A DNA stretch of 64,000 nt. Origin: Marinomonas hwangdonensis (GTDB taxonomy: Bacteria > Pseudomonadota > Gammaproteobacteria > Pseudomonadales > Marinomonadaceae). The stretch is taken from positions 475,764 through 539,763 of the forward strand of contig NZ_RIZG01000003.1 in the NCBI RefSeq assembly GCF_003721245.1, in the 5' to 3' direction. The notes under the pieces are model-generated. The model worked only from the letters and a program-made list of their open reading frames with translations. It was not told where the DNA came from and ran no database searches. Numbering within the stretch: the stretch's first letter is position 1; each line of letters opens with the position of its first letter. This document shows positions 1-8,359 of this stretch, piece by piece. The position numbers and the translations under genes were made by a program.

Positions 1-109
1 GAAAGCTGGGTTCTAAGTAGCGTTGATTGACGGAGCGTATTTCCCAGCTGATGCTGCCCCAGTCGAATACGGCTTCTTGGCGTGAGAAGGCGGTCATGCT
101 TGCGGTCAT
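1..109 (-). CDS. yicC: YicC family endoribonuclease, N-terminal fragment
   Basis: Only the first 36 codons lie in the window; the gene runs off the left edge. The start reads MTASMTAFSRQEAVFDWGSI, followed by a segment containing EIRSVNQRYLE. This is the conserved YicC N-terminus (SMTAF near the start, then a W-E-[IL]-R-[ST]-VN-x-RYL-[ED] element). YicC proteins are stress-linked endoribonucleases. I chose the ATG at 109; a second in-frame ATG at 97 is also possible. It is divergent from rph, an arrangement also found in Escherichia coli and many other gammaproteobacteria. Confidence 0.85.
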   Translation of the reverse strand, partial: MTASMTAFSRQEAVFDWGSISWEIRSVNQRYLEPSF

Positions 110-267
110 GTTGTTACCTAATGTCTAAAATATATGGAAAGAGGATGTAAAAAAACAAAGGCGTCAGTGTAACCTATCGCTGAGAGTTTCGCAGGGAGGG
201 GGCGCAATTTTATCTAAGATCATTATAATTGCGGCTTTATGATGGTTAATAGACAGAGAGAGCAAGT

Positions 268-987
268 ATGCGTCCAAGCGGAAGAGAAGCAGATCAATTA
301 CGTCCCCTTAAAATCACTCGCCATTTTACCAAGCATGCTGAAGGTTCAGTATTGATTGAATGCGGTGATACTAAGGTTATTTGTACCGCGACAGTGGTCA
401 GTGGCGTGCCGCGTTTCTTGAAAGGTAAGGGCCAAGGTTGGATAACAGCAGAATATGGCATGTTGCCACGCTCTACCCATAGCCGTATGGATCGTGAAGC
501 AGCACGAGGTAAGCAAGGTGGCCGTACGGTGGAGATTCAGCGTTTGATTGGTCGTTCTTTGCGCGCGGCAGTGGATCTTAAAAAATTGGGTGAGAATACC
601 ATCACGATTGATTGTGATGTGATTCAAGCCGATGGCGGTACTCGTACTGCGTCTATCACGGGTGGTTTTGTTGCGTTGGCGGATGCAATGCGCGTCTTGG
701 TTGAGAACAAAAAAATCAAAGCAAATCCAATTGTATCGCAAATTGCAGCGATTTCTGTAGGCGTTTACAAAGGTGTTCCTGTGTTGGATTTGGACTACCC
801 AGAAGATTCGAACGCTGAAACGGACATGAACGTCATCATGAACGACAAAGGTGGCTTCATTGAGATCCAAGGCACAGCGGAAGGCGAAGCCTTTAGCGAT
901 GAGCACATGATGGGCATGTTAGCGGTGGCACGTAAAGGTATCGCTGAAATCATGGAAGCACAGCGCGCGGCGTTGTTTGATAAATAG
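268..987 (+). CDS. rph: Ribonuclease PH
   Basis: This is a 239-residue protein, the usual length for RNase PH, the phosphate-dependent 3'-to-5' exoribonuclease that trims tRNA precursors. It opens with [13 protein letters not shown]. Family blocks visible in order are [18 protein letters not shown] (about residues 26-43), [20 protein letters not shown] (about 54-73) and [19 protein letters not shown] (about 114-132). The ATG follows a purine-rich stretch (agacagagagagcaagt). A TATAAT-like -10 lies at 224-229 without a good -35. The gene is monocistronic, ends at a strong terminator and is divergent from yicC. Confidence 0.97.
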   Translation: MRPSGREADQLRPLKITRHFTKHAEGSVLIECGDTKVICTATVVSGVPRFLKGKGQGWITAEYGMLPRSTHSRMDREAARGKQGGRTVEIQRLIGRSLRAAVDLKKLGENTITIDCDVIQADGGTRTASITGGFVALADAMRVLVENKKIKANPIVSQIAAISVGVYKGVPVLDLDYPEDSNAETDMNVIMNDKGGFIEIQGTAEGEAFSDEHMMGMLAVARKGIAEIMEAQRAALFDK

Positions 988-1035
988 AGCTAATACATAA
1001 GAGCGGGTAACATTCGGCTTTTACCATTGAATTCG

Positions 1036-1063
1036 AAAATCCAGCGTTAGCTGGATTTTTTTT
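1036..1063 (+). terminator. Rho-independent terminator after rph
   Basis: The arms aaaatccagc (1036-1045) and gctggatttt (1050-1059) pair perfectly around a GTTA loop and run into T residues. The same ATCCAGC/GCTGGAT core recurs in the terminator after serA. Confidence 0.9.
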
Positions 1064-1270
1064 GCCTATTTTTTTCTCTGTGTCTTGCCTTCTGTTTACT
1101 GGGTGTGAGGTCGTTATCGTGACGGCATTGGCGCTAAATGTCAGTTATTGTGCGCGTTTTTGCGCCTCACAAGCTGTACATTCTTTGCGATCATCAAACC
1201 ACCTTGGCACGACCACGTCGCGTTGGATATCGTGAAAAGGCTTCAAACAATAACAATAAGGAGAAGCAAG

Positions 1271-1774
1271 GTGAAAAAATTGATCGGGGTTGGGGTGTTA
1301 AGCGTTTTGTTGAGTTCTGGTGTACAGGCGTTGAGCCTAGAGGGGGCTTGGACGTTACAGGACGCAGACAACACCCAGGCCAAATTAGATGCCGCTGTGG
1401 AAGACGTAGTGAAAGAAATTAACTTTTTTATTCGCGCCTTAGCACGGCCTGTATTAGAAAAAGAGACGCAAATTTGCAACACCTGGTTATTAGCAACGGA
1501 TGCCACCCAGTTTTTGTGGCAATGCGATGATAATCCTCCTGGTGAGCTGGCGTTAAACGCGAACAAGACCGAAATGATGAGTGATGATGGGCGCTTGATC
1601 ATGGGCAGTTTGGAGAAAACAGAGAATCGTATTTCAACGATCTTGGCGTCTGATCGAGGCACAAGAACCAATGTGTGGCAGATCGTTAGTGAAAATGAAA
1701 TGCGCTATACGACGACGCTTGAATCGGACAAGATCCCTAAACCACTGACTTGGACATTAACTTACACGCGCTAA
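1271..1774 (+). CDS. Exported protein of unknown function
   Basis: I do not recognise this 167-residue protein. The start chosen is a GTG at 1271, preceded by the Shine-Dalgarno-like aaggagaagcaag. The open frame extends back to 1148, but that part has no ribosome site and would bury the signal peptide. From GTG the protein begins with a Lys-Lys pair, a hydrophobic core and a cleavage-like VQA-LS at about residues 18-22, so export to the periplasm is likely. The mature part has two cysteines (ICNTW and QCDDN, about 73 and 91) that could form a disulfide. Its closing segment is rich in Thr and polar residues, like a small beta-rich lipocalin-type fold; that is a guess. It stands alone between rph and ushA. 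Confidence 0.7.
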   Translation: MKKLIGVGVLSVLLSSGVQALSLEGAWTLQDADNTQAKLDAAVEDVVKEINFFIRALARPVLEKETQICNTWLLATDATQFLWQCDDNPPGELALNANKTEMMSDDGRLIMGSLEKTENRISTILASDRGTRTNVWQIVSENEMRYTTTLESDKIPKPLTWTLTYTR

Positions 1775-1832
1775 ATAATGCGCCCAGCCTTCTGACATAC
1801 CTATTTTTTTGCATTTTTGTGCAGGTTACAAG

Positions 1833-1866
1833 AAAGCCCCAATAGACGATTGTCTATTGGGGCTTT
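1833..1866. terminator. Bidirectional terminator between the exported protein gene and ushA
   Basis: The arms aaagccccaatagac (1833-1847) and gtctattggggcttt (1852-1866) pair perfectly over 15 bp around a 4-base loop. It lies between convergent genes, and the A and T runs at the stem base would let it serve both strands. Confidence 0.88.
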
Positions 1867-1908
1867 TCACTACATGCGATTCACTCAATGCGATGTCATT
1901 AACGCAAA

Positions 1909-3516
1909 TTAACGTTTCACAGCGCCTGTTGGTGCAAATTTAGCTTCTTCGAGGGGAGAGTTACGTTGAATGTATTCTACGAGAACATCTGCATCCACGT
2001 ACCCAGAATTGACGTAGTTTGGATGATTAGTGATTTTAGGATAACCATCGCCACCCGATGCGGTGTAATTGTTTACCGCAATTCGGTAGGTTTGGTTGGC
2101 CTGTAGAGCCTGACCATTGACCAAGATGTTAGTGGCTTTGCCGTCTTGCAGCGTTAACGCAACGCCACTGAATTGCGCAAAGGCTCCTGTTCCAGCTTGC
2201 TTCGCAGCGATGACGGATAGATAATCCGACAGTTCATCTGCGGTGAAATCCACAAAAGACACCATATTACCAAAGGGCTGTACTTTTAAAGCACTTTTGT
2301 AAGTCACAATGCCTTTTTCTAGGCTGTCACGTATGCCTCCTGAATTCATTATACCAATATCGGCATTGACCTTGCTTCTCATAGCGGCTGCAATGAGGTT
2401 CCCTAGATTGGTTTCTTCGCTACGCACTTGGTTACGCTCACCGATAAAATCCACATTAGAGTAGCCAATTTCAATGTTTAGGCCTTGCTGTCCTTTTTCT
2501 TGGAAAGGGGTGAGCAAAGCAAGCATGGCTGGGTCTTGCGGGATTTCTTGTTCAATAAAGACGCGCTCTGACTTGCCTTCGGCATTGGTGATTTTCTTTT
2601 TCAAGTTAACCGGAATCAGCTGGTATTCAGAGGATACGATGGCGCCATTTTTATAGACAAAGTCTAATCGACCGACGTATTTACCCCATTCGTGCGCCTG
2701 AAGAATCAGGGTGCCGTTTTGCTCATCGGGCTGCATGAGCGGGTTTTGCGAATGGCCGCCAACAATGACGTCTATGCCAGGTACCGTTCTCGCCAAGGTG
2801 ACATCACCAGGCGCATTACCGCCGTAGTTGCCGTCTTCATAGTGCCCCATGTGAGTAACAGCAATGACGAGGTCAGCTTTTTTGCGCAGTTCAGGGATGA
2901 GTGTCTTAGCTACTTCGATGGGTGATTTTATCGAGATGTCTTTGATGATTTCAGGGTTGCCTTGTTTAATGGTGTCATCGGTGGTGAAGCCAACCACAGC
3001 CACTTTTACGTCGTCAATTTGGAAGATCTTGTAGGCATCAAATAAGCGTTCGCCCGTATTAGCGTCGAATATATTTGCTGAAAGGAAAGGAAATCCTGCC
3101 CATTCTTGCTGTTTTCTTAAGACCGAAAGCGGGTTATCAAATTCGTGATTACCGACCGCCATGGCATCGTATTTCAGCATATTCATACCACGAAAGTCGG
3201 GCTCAGCGTCTTGCAAGTCCGATTCTGGTACGCCTGTGTTGATGTCGCCACCAGACAACAATAAAGAATGGCCGTTATTCAATATAACCTCTTCTCGTAA
3301 GTTATCGATGAGGGTTTTACGGGCAGCCATGCCGTATTCGCCATTGTTGTTTTGCCAAAAACGACCGTGATGGTCATTGGTGTGCAAAATGGTGACACGG
3401 TATTCTTTGTCTTCTTGCCAAGTGGCTTTTTCGGGTCCCATGACAGAGCAGGCGGTGATGGTTAACGCCACCCCTACAATGGCAAGGTGAGAAAAAAAGC
3501 GTTTTGTCGATTTCAT
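1909..3516 (-). CDS. ushA: 5'-nucleotidase/UDP-sugar hydrolase, lipoprotein form
   Basis: The protein has 535 residues; E. coli UshA has 550. The N-terminal metallophosphatase domain shows HTNDHHGRF, GGDINTG, GNHEFDN and THMGHYEDGNYGG, which carry the two-metal ligands. The C-terminal substrate domain carries NSGGIRDSL and YTASGGDGYP. It hydrolyses extracellular nucleotides so that nucleosides and phosphate can be taken up. The start at 3516 follows AAGGA and gives a signal peptide ending in the lipobox LTITAC with Ser at +2, which predicts an outer-membrane lipoprotein. This resembles Vibrio NutA more than the soluble periplasmic UshA of E. coli. The open frame extends to 3762, but the extra N-terminus has no ribosome site. 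Confidence 0.92.
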   Translation of the reverse strand: MKSTKRFFSHLAIVGVALTITACSVMGPEKATWQEDKEYRVTILHTNDHHGRFWQNNNGEYGMAARKTLIDNLREEVILNNGHSLLLSGGDINTGVPESDLQDAEPDFRGMNMLKYDAMAVGNHEFDNPLSVLRKQQEWAGFPFLSANIFDANTGERLFDAYKIFQIDDVKVAVVGFTTDDTIKQGNPEIIKDISIKSPIEVAKTLIPELRKKADLVIAVTHMGHYEDGNYGGNAPGDVTLARTVPGIDVIVGGHSQNPLMQPDEQNGTLILQAHEWGKYVGRLDFVYKNGAIVSSEYQLIPVNLKKKITNAEGKSERVFIEQEIPQDPAMLALLTPFQEKGQQGLNIEIGYSNVDFIGERNQVRSEETNLGNLIAAAMRSKVNADIGIMNSGGIRDSLEKGIVTYKSALKVQPFGNMVSFVDFTADELSDYLSVIAAKQAGTGAFAQFSGVALTLQDGKATNILVNGQALQANQTYRIAVNNYTASGGDGYPKITNHPNYVNSGYVDADVLVEYIQRNSPLEEAKFAPTGAVKR

Positions 3517-3745
3517 GGGTTCGTTCCTTACATGATATGAGTCGGCGTTCGATGAATTCCTAATGATCAAGCCGCTGAGTGTTATGCGTATTTTGCCAAC
3601 GGTTATGAAAATGTATCTCATATTTGTGACAAGTTCGAGAACGAATGTCGTTTTATTGACCATTTGTGCAGTATTGGTAACGCATTTAGGTGACATGTCG
3701 GCCATCTCTAGAAAGAGAAAGCGATTCTTCTTTTTTTTAAACGAC

Positions 3746-3786
3746 AAAAAAAAGCCTGTCATAGGAGGTTATCTTCTATAACAGGC
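3746..3786 (-). terminator. Terminator of the glucose ABC transporter operon
   Basis: Read on the minus strand, GCCTGTTATAG (3786-3776) pairs with CTATGACAGGC (3764-3754) with one G-T wobble. It is followed at once by eight U residues. It lies just past the stop of the ATPase gene. Confidence 0.88.
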
Positions 3787-3823
3787 GTGCTTTCAAGAGC
3801 GAAATTGCGATAAAGCTAAATCA

Positions 3824-4933
3824 TTAAAGATCGAGGCGTCGACCGGATTCTTTATCAAAGGCAACGGCTTTGGCGGTATCAAACATCATCTTAATGATGG
3901 CGCCAGGTTCCGCATCGTACATGGGGTTAGATCGACAGTTGATTTCGGCGTCGTTAACACGAGTCAGAATCATGGTGTCAGCGCCCATGGGTTCTGTCAC
4001 TTCCACTTCGACGTCCGTTGTGGTCACGAAAGGCTGTCCTTCTTTATGGGGCTGTGGCTCTGTGATCATTTCTGGGCGTAAGCCAAGTAGGATCGTTTTG
4101 CCAATATGGTCTTTTAGGGCGTCAGGACGTGGGAACGGCAAAGCCACTGTGGTGCTGGTGGCCAGTTCCAACATGGGGATACCGTTTTGCTCAATGACTT
4201 TTGTCGGAATGAAGTTCATCGCAGGGGATCCCATAAAACCGGCCACAAATAAGTTGGCTGGGTTGTCGTAGATCTCTTGTGGCGTTCCTAACTGCTGGAC
4301 TTCACCGTCTTTCATTACGGCGATACGATCCGCTAGGGTCATGGCTTCGATCTGATCGTGAGTCACATAAACAATCGTGGTGCCCAGTTTTTTGTGCAGT
4401 TTCTTGATCTCGGTGCGCATTTCTACTCGTAGCTTGGCGTCTAAGTTAGACAGCGGCTCATCAAACAAGTAAAGCTGAGGGCGACGAGCAAGGGCGCGCC
4501 CCATGGCCACACGTTGACGTTGACCACCGGATAACTGCGCGGGCTTACGGTCTAGCAAATGGCTGATTTGTAACAACTCCGCCACACGTTGAACCTCGAC
4601 CTCTCTTTCTTCTTTTGGCACTTTACGCATTTCTAAACCAAAAGAGATGTTCTTCTCAACGGTCATATTTGGGTAAAGCGCATAAGACTGGAACACCATC
4701 GCGATGTCACGGTCTTTTGGACTGGTGTAGGTGACGTCTTTGTCTGCAATTAGAATACGACCTTCAGATACATCCTCTAATCCGGCGATAGAGTTCATTA
4801 AAGTAGATTTACCGCAACCAGACGGCCCGACCAAGATCAAAAACTCACCGGCTTTGATTGAGATGTTGATGCCTTTGAGTATTTCTGTTGTGCCGTAGCG
4901 CTTTTTTACATTATCAATAACGAGATTTGCCAT
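3824..4933 (-). CDS. gtsD: Sugar ABC transporter ATP-binding protein (GtsD/MalK type)
   Basis: This 369-residue protein has the CUT1 (MalK/UgpC) layout. The ATPase domain shows Walker A GPSGCGKST (about 37-45), Q-loop VFQSYALYP, signature LSGGQRQR, Walker B LYLFDEP and the switch histidine in YVTHDQ. A C-terminal regulatory domain of about 130 residues contains GLRPEMI. It would energise the two permeases encoded upstream in the same operon. Some CUT1 ATPases serve several importers, so it could also help the alpha-glucoside permeases, although those have their own ATPase (15871-16971). A strong terminator follows it. Confidence 0.93.
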   Translation of the reverse strand: MANLVIDNVKKRYGTTEILKGINISIKAGEFLILVGPSGCGKSTLMNSIAGLEDVSEGRILIADKDVTYTSPKDRDIAMVFQSYALYPNMTVEKNISFGLEMRKVPKEEREVEVQRVAELLQISHLLDRKPAQLSGGQRQRVAMGRALARRPQLYLFDEPLSNLDAKLRVEMRTEIKKLHKKLGTTIVYVTHDQIEAMTLADRIAVMKDGEVQQLGTPQEIYDNPANLFVAGFMGSPAMNFIPTKVIEQNGIPMLELATSTTVALPFPRPDALKDHIGKTILLGLRPEMITEPQPHKEGQPFVTTTDVEVEVTEPMGADTMILTRVNDAEINCRSNPMYDAEPGAIIKMMFDTAKAVAFDKESGRRLDL

Positions 4934-5010
4934 GTTATTACTCCAAATTTTTTAGATCACTCATGAGGTGTAGTGTAAAAGCATGAGTGAGTAGATTCTT
5001 TAAAACGCCA

Positions 5011-5895
5011 TTAGCCTTTGACTGCACCAGCGGTTAAGCCGCGGACGAAGTATTTACCAGCGAACACATATACTGCCAGTGTGGGTAAGGCGGCGATGAT
5101 GGCTGCTGCCATGTCGACGTTATATTCTTTACCGCCAAAGCTGGTGTTAACTAAGTTGTTAAGTGCCACAGTCACGGGTTGAGTATCAAAACCAGAGAAG
5201 GCGACGCCGAACAAGAAGTCGTTCCAAATTTGGGTGAATTGCCAAATGATGGTGACCACAATAATCGGAGTGGATACGGGTAAGATAATCCGATAAAAAA
5301 TCGTAAAGAAGCCAGCACCGTCAAGACGCGCCGCTTTCACGAGTTCTCCTGGAATAGATTGGTAGAAGTTACGGAAGAACAAGGTCGTAAACGCTACGCC
5401 ATAAACAACGTGGACGAAAACGAGTCCAGATGTGGTGTTCGCAATACCAAGCCAGCCTAAGGTTTGCGCCATAGGCAATAGGATAACTTGGAAAGGAATA
5501 AAGCAACCCACAAGCAGAGCGGCAAAAAACAAATCGCTACCACGAAACTTCCATAAAGAAATAACGTAGCCATTGATGGCGCCCAGCAAGGTGGAGATCA
5601 GTACCGCAGGGATAACGATCAAGAAAGAGTTCATAAAGAAAGGCGATATACCTTCACAGCTACTTCCTGTACAGGCACTCGACCAAGCTTTTGACCAAGA
5701 ATCGAAATTCAATGAAGCAGGTAAAGATAATAAATTACCTGTACGAATCTCCTCCACATCTTTTAACGAGGTGATCAACATGACCAAAAAGGGCATTAAG
5801 TAGAAGGCTGCCGCGATGAGCAGTACAGCATACAAGGCGACGCGCCATACTTTGTCCATCGCAGACGTTTTACGACCTATTGCTTGATTATGCAT
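5011..5895 (-). CDS. gtsC: Glucose/mannose-type ABC transporter permease, second subunit
   Basis: This is a 294-residue inner-membrane permease with about six transmembrane segments. The cytoplasmic EAA loop reads ELVKAARLDGAGFFTIFYRI, followed by ILP, and contacts the ATPase. I chose the ATG at 5895 because GAGGTGA lies just upstream. The frame extends to 5949, but that extension lies inside gtsB. It overlaps the end of gtsB by 8 bases, which suggests translational coupling. The periplasmic loop near residues 58-85 contains two cysteines (SACTGSSCEG). The specificity call rests on the neighbouring binding protein. Confidence 0.92.
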   Translation of the reverse strand: MHNQAIGRKTSAMDKVWRVALYAVLLIAAAFYLMPFLVMLITSLKDVEEIRTGNLLSLPASLNFDSWSKAWSSACTGSSCEGISPFFMNSFLIVIPAVLISTLLGAINGYVISLWKFRGSDLFFAALLVGCFIPFQVILLPMAQTLGWLGIANTTSGLVFVHVVYGVAFTTLFFRNFYQSIPGELVKAARLDGAGFFTIFYRIILPVSTPIIVVTIIWQFTQIWNDFLFGVAFSGFDTQPVTVALNNLVNTSFGGKEYNVDMAAAIIAALPTLAVYVFAGKYFVRGLTAGAVKG

Positions 5896-6817
5896 GGCGT
5901 TCACCTCGCAATTCGGAATACAAATAAGGAACCAATATCGCCAACACACATCCCAACATCACCATTGCAGAAGCGGAACCTAAGCCAATTTGGCTACGGG
6001 TAAAGGTGTAGGTGTACATGAAGTTCGCAGGCAAGTCAGAAGAATACCCAGGCCCACCATTGGTAAGCGCGGCAACCAAGTCAAAACTCTTAATGGCAAT
6101 GTGCGATAGAATGACCAGAGCACTAAAAAATACGGGTTTAAGCGATGGCAAAATAATACGACGATAGGTTGTGAAAGTGCTCGCACCATCAAGATGAGCG
6201 GCTTTGATAAGGTCACCGTCGACGCCACGTAGACCCGCAAGGAAAAGTGCCATGACAAAGCCGGACGCTTGCCACACAGCGGCGATAACCAAACAATAGA
6301 CGACCATGTCAGGGTTAATCAGCCAGTCAAATTTGAAATTGACGAAACCAAAGTCGACCATCATTTTTTCAAGGCCGTTGGTCGGGTTTAACAGCCACTT
6401 CCAGGCCGTACCTGTGACGATGAAAGAGATCGCCATAGGATAAAGATAAATGGTACGAATCGCCCCTTCGGCGCGAATTTTTTGATCCAGAAAAACGGCT
6501 AATGTCACGCCAAGGAACAAACAAATAGCGATAAACAAACCGCCAAACACACCCAAATTGGTCAGTGCCACTATCCAGCGATCGTTATTGAATAGACGCT
6601 CGTATTGCTCGAAACCGACAAAGTTATACGAGGGCAACATACGAGAGCCAGTGAAAGACAGCACCGCTGTCCAGATCATATAGCCGTAGATGCACACCAA
6701 GGTGATGATCATCGTTGGGGCCATAACAATTTTTGGCATCCAGTCGGCCAAGCTTCGGCGCGCAGGACGTCCTGACTGAGTCTGTCCTGACCCAGAATTG
6801 GCGGCTTTAGTATTCAT
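5888..6817 (-). CDS. gtsB: Glucose/mannose-type ABC transporter permease, first subunit
   Basis: This 309-residue permease has about six membrane segments after a basic N-terminal cytoplasmic tail of roughly 25 residues. The EAA loop is DLIKAAHLDGASTFTTYRRI, followed by ILPSLKP. It forms the membrane channel with GtsC and works with the binding protein at 6908-8155. The gene is separated from gtsA by two stem-loops and overlaps gtsC, the usual pattern in which the binding protein is made in excess. Confidence 0.92.
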   Translation of the reverse strand: MNTKAANSGSGQTQSGRPARRSLADWMPKIVMAPTMIITLVCIYGYMIWTAVLSFTGSRMLPSYNFVGFEQYERLFNNDRWIVALTNLGVFGGLFIAICLFLGVTLAVFLDQKIRAEGAIRTIYLYPMAISFIVTGTAWKWLLNPTNGLEKMMVDFGFVNFKFDWLINPDMVVYCLVIAAVWQASGFVMALFLAGLRGVDGDLIKAAHLDGASTFTTYRRIILPSLKPVFFSALVILSHIAIKSFDLVAALTNGGPGYSSDLPANFMYTYTFTRSQIGLGSASAMVMLGCVLAILVPYLYSELRGERHA

Positions 6818-6847
6818 AATTGATACTTCACTACAGGGGAAAACGAA

Positions 6848-6900
6848 GAGGCTGACTGAGGGTCAGCCTCGTATGCTTATTGCGGACCCGAAGGTCCGCA
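6848..6900 (-). promoter_or_regulatory. Two intercistronic stem-loops between gtsA and gtsB
   Basis: On the minus strand the first hairpin is TGCGGACC-TTCG-GGTCCGCA (6900-6881), an 8-bp stem with a stable UUCG loop. The second is GAGGCTGAC-CCTCA-GTCAGCCTC (6870-6848), a 9-bp stem followed by the weak T-rich TTCGTTTTC. Such pairs after a binding-protein gene commonly protect its mRNA 3' end and cut read-through into the permeases; that role is inferred here. Confidence 0.8.
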
Positions 6901-6907
6901 AAGGATC

Positions 6908-8155
6908 TTACATACTTGCTTTTACAGCACGAGCCAGTTTGTCTACGGCTTCTTGAGATGTCATGGACTCATCATTGAAGAAGTTAGTCACGACGTCAAA
7001 GATGGCACCTTGAACCATAGAGTTGACCGCCATACCGTGCGCCATACTTGGCACCAAGCTACCGGTTGTTGAGCTTGCTAGGAAAGCATCCATTGACGCG
7101 TGTGCACAAGAATCAAACTGATCTCGAGGCATATTCAAACGTGTTGGAATAGACCCTTTGTTCAAGTTGAAGGTTTCTTGGAACTTAGGCTCAAGAATCA
7201 AGCGTGCTAAATCTTTTTGCGCCGCTTGTTTTTCCGCGCCACTCACTTTAAACATGGCTAGAGAGTCAATGTTAAAAGTAAAGGCACCACTGGTACCAGG
7301 AGCTGGATAACAAACGTAATCTACACCGGCTTTTTTGCCCGCTGCAGTGAACTCACCTTTAGCCCAATCGCCCATGATTTGCATAGCGGCATCGCCATTG
7401 ATGACCATAGAGGTAGCAATGTTCCAGTCGCGGCCAGAGAAACCTGGGTCTACGAATTCGCGCATTTGTTTAAAAGTGTCAAACACGTCAACCATGTCTT
7501 GGCTGCGTAGCGCTTTATCGGACATACCAATGAAGGCGCTGCTATAAAACTGAGAGCCTTTAGATAGAGCAATGGCTTCAAATAGTGTGGCGTCTTGCCA
7601 AGCTTGACCACCGTGAGCAAGCGGGGTAAATCCTGCCGCTTTGATTTTTTTCGCTTCAACGATGAATTGATCCCAAGTTGTTGGAATCGATGCGCCAGAC
7701 TTACGGAATACTTCAGGGTTTGCCCACATCCAGTTTACACGGTGAACGTTAACAGGCGCTGCAACATAATTGCCGTCGTATTTCATAACATCGCTAACAA
7801 CTTGAGGAAGGATGACATCCCACTCACCAGCCACAGCCACATCATTTAAGTTCGTTAGAAAGCCTAGATCGCCCCATTCTTGAATGGTGGGGCCTTTGAT
7901 TTGAGCAGCAGAAGGAGGATTACCAGAAATAGCACGAGATTTCAGAACGGTCATTGCGGATTCACCGCCACCACCTGCAACAGCAAAGTCTTTCCAAGTA
8001 TGGCCAGCGCCGACCATTTCTTCTTTAAGCACATTGATCGCAGCGGCTTCGCCACCTGATGTCCACCAATGCAAAACTTCAACTTCGCCAGCCTGCGCGG
8101 TTGCAGCCGCTAGAGAAAGAGCCACTGTGGTTAAACCGAAAGCAATTTTTTTCAT
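6908..8155 (-). CDS. gtsA: Glucose/mannose-type ABC transporter substrate-binding protein
   Basis: This 415-residue periplasmic protein has a clear signal peptide (MKKIAFGLTTVALSLAAATA, cleaved near AQA-GEV). The mature start EVEVLHWWTSGGEA and the following GGGGESAMTVLKSR and GNPPSAAQIKGPTIQEWG match the Pseudomonas GtsA glucose-binding family. This makes it the specificity determinant of the operon. AAAGG precedes the ATG. The gene lies just downstream of the GltR/GtrS-like regulator genes on the same strand, as in Pseudomonas, which supports the glucose assignment. Another hexose or an amino sugar cannot be excluded from sequence alone. Confidence 0.92.
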   Translation of the reverse strand: MKKIAFGLTTVALSLAAATAQAGEVEVLHWWTSGGEAAAINVLKEEMVGAGHTWKDFAVAGGGGESAMTVLKSRAISGNPPSAAQIKGPTIQEWGDLGFLTNLNDVAVAGEWDVILPQVVSDVMKYDGNYVAAPVNVHRVNWMWANPEVFRKSGASIPTTWDQFIVEAKKIKAAGFTPLAHGGQAWQDATLFEAIALSKGSQFYSSAFIGMSDKALRSQDMVDVFDTFKQMREFVDPGFSGRDWNIATSMVINGDAAMQIMGDWAKGEFTAAGKKAGVDYVCYPAPGTSGAFTFNIDSLAMFKVSGAEKQAAQKDLARLILEPKFQETFNLNKGSIPTRLNMPRDQFDSCAHASMDAFLASSTTGSLVPSMAHGMAVNSMVQGAIFDVVTNFFNDESMTSQEAVDKLARAVKASM

Positions 8156-8359
8156 GATAGTAACCTTTGTTATTGTTATATCGTCTAATCAAACTCATAA
8201 AATGTTTTGATTTTGCGTTTTTGTCTCGCGTTGCTCACTAAAAATTAGCTTAAGCAAACATCCGAGTTAGTAAATCTAGCAAAGGTTGCGTCTATTAGGG
8301 GTAAAGTAGAGCAACCTAATGTAACAAAGTCTTGCATGGGGTAGGTTTGAGGTTGTGAT
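8156..8359 (-). promoter_or_regulatory. Upstream region of gtsA, probable response-regulator target
   Basis: This 204-base spacer between the sensor-kinase gene and gtsA is AT-rich. It holds an inverted repeat AGGTTGC (8283-8289) / GCAACCT (8311-8317) with a 21-base spacer, and a perfect GCTTAAGC. I see no convincing -35/-10 pair. GltR-type control of gtsA is expected from the Pseudomonas system, but the actual site is not identified. Confidence 0.4.

Noticed and set aside
346..906. 186-codon open frame antisense to rph
   Set aside because: It lies wholly inside a certain gene on the other strand; its composition is that of a reverse reading of rph.
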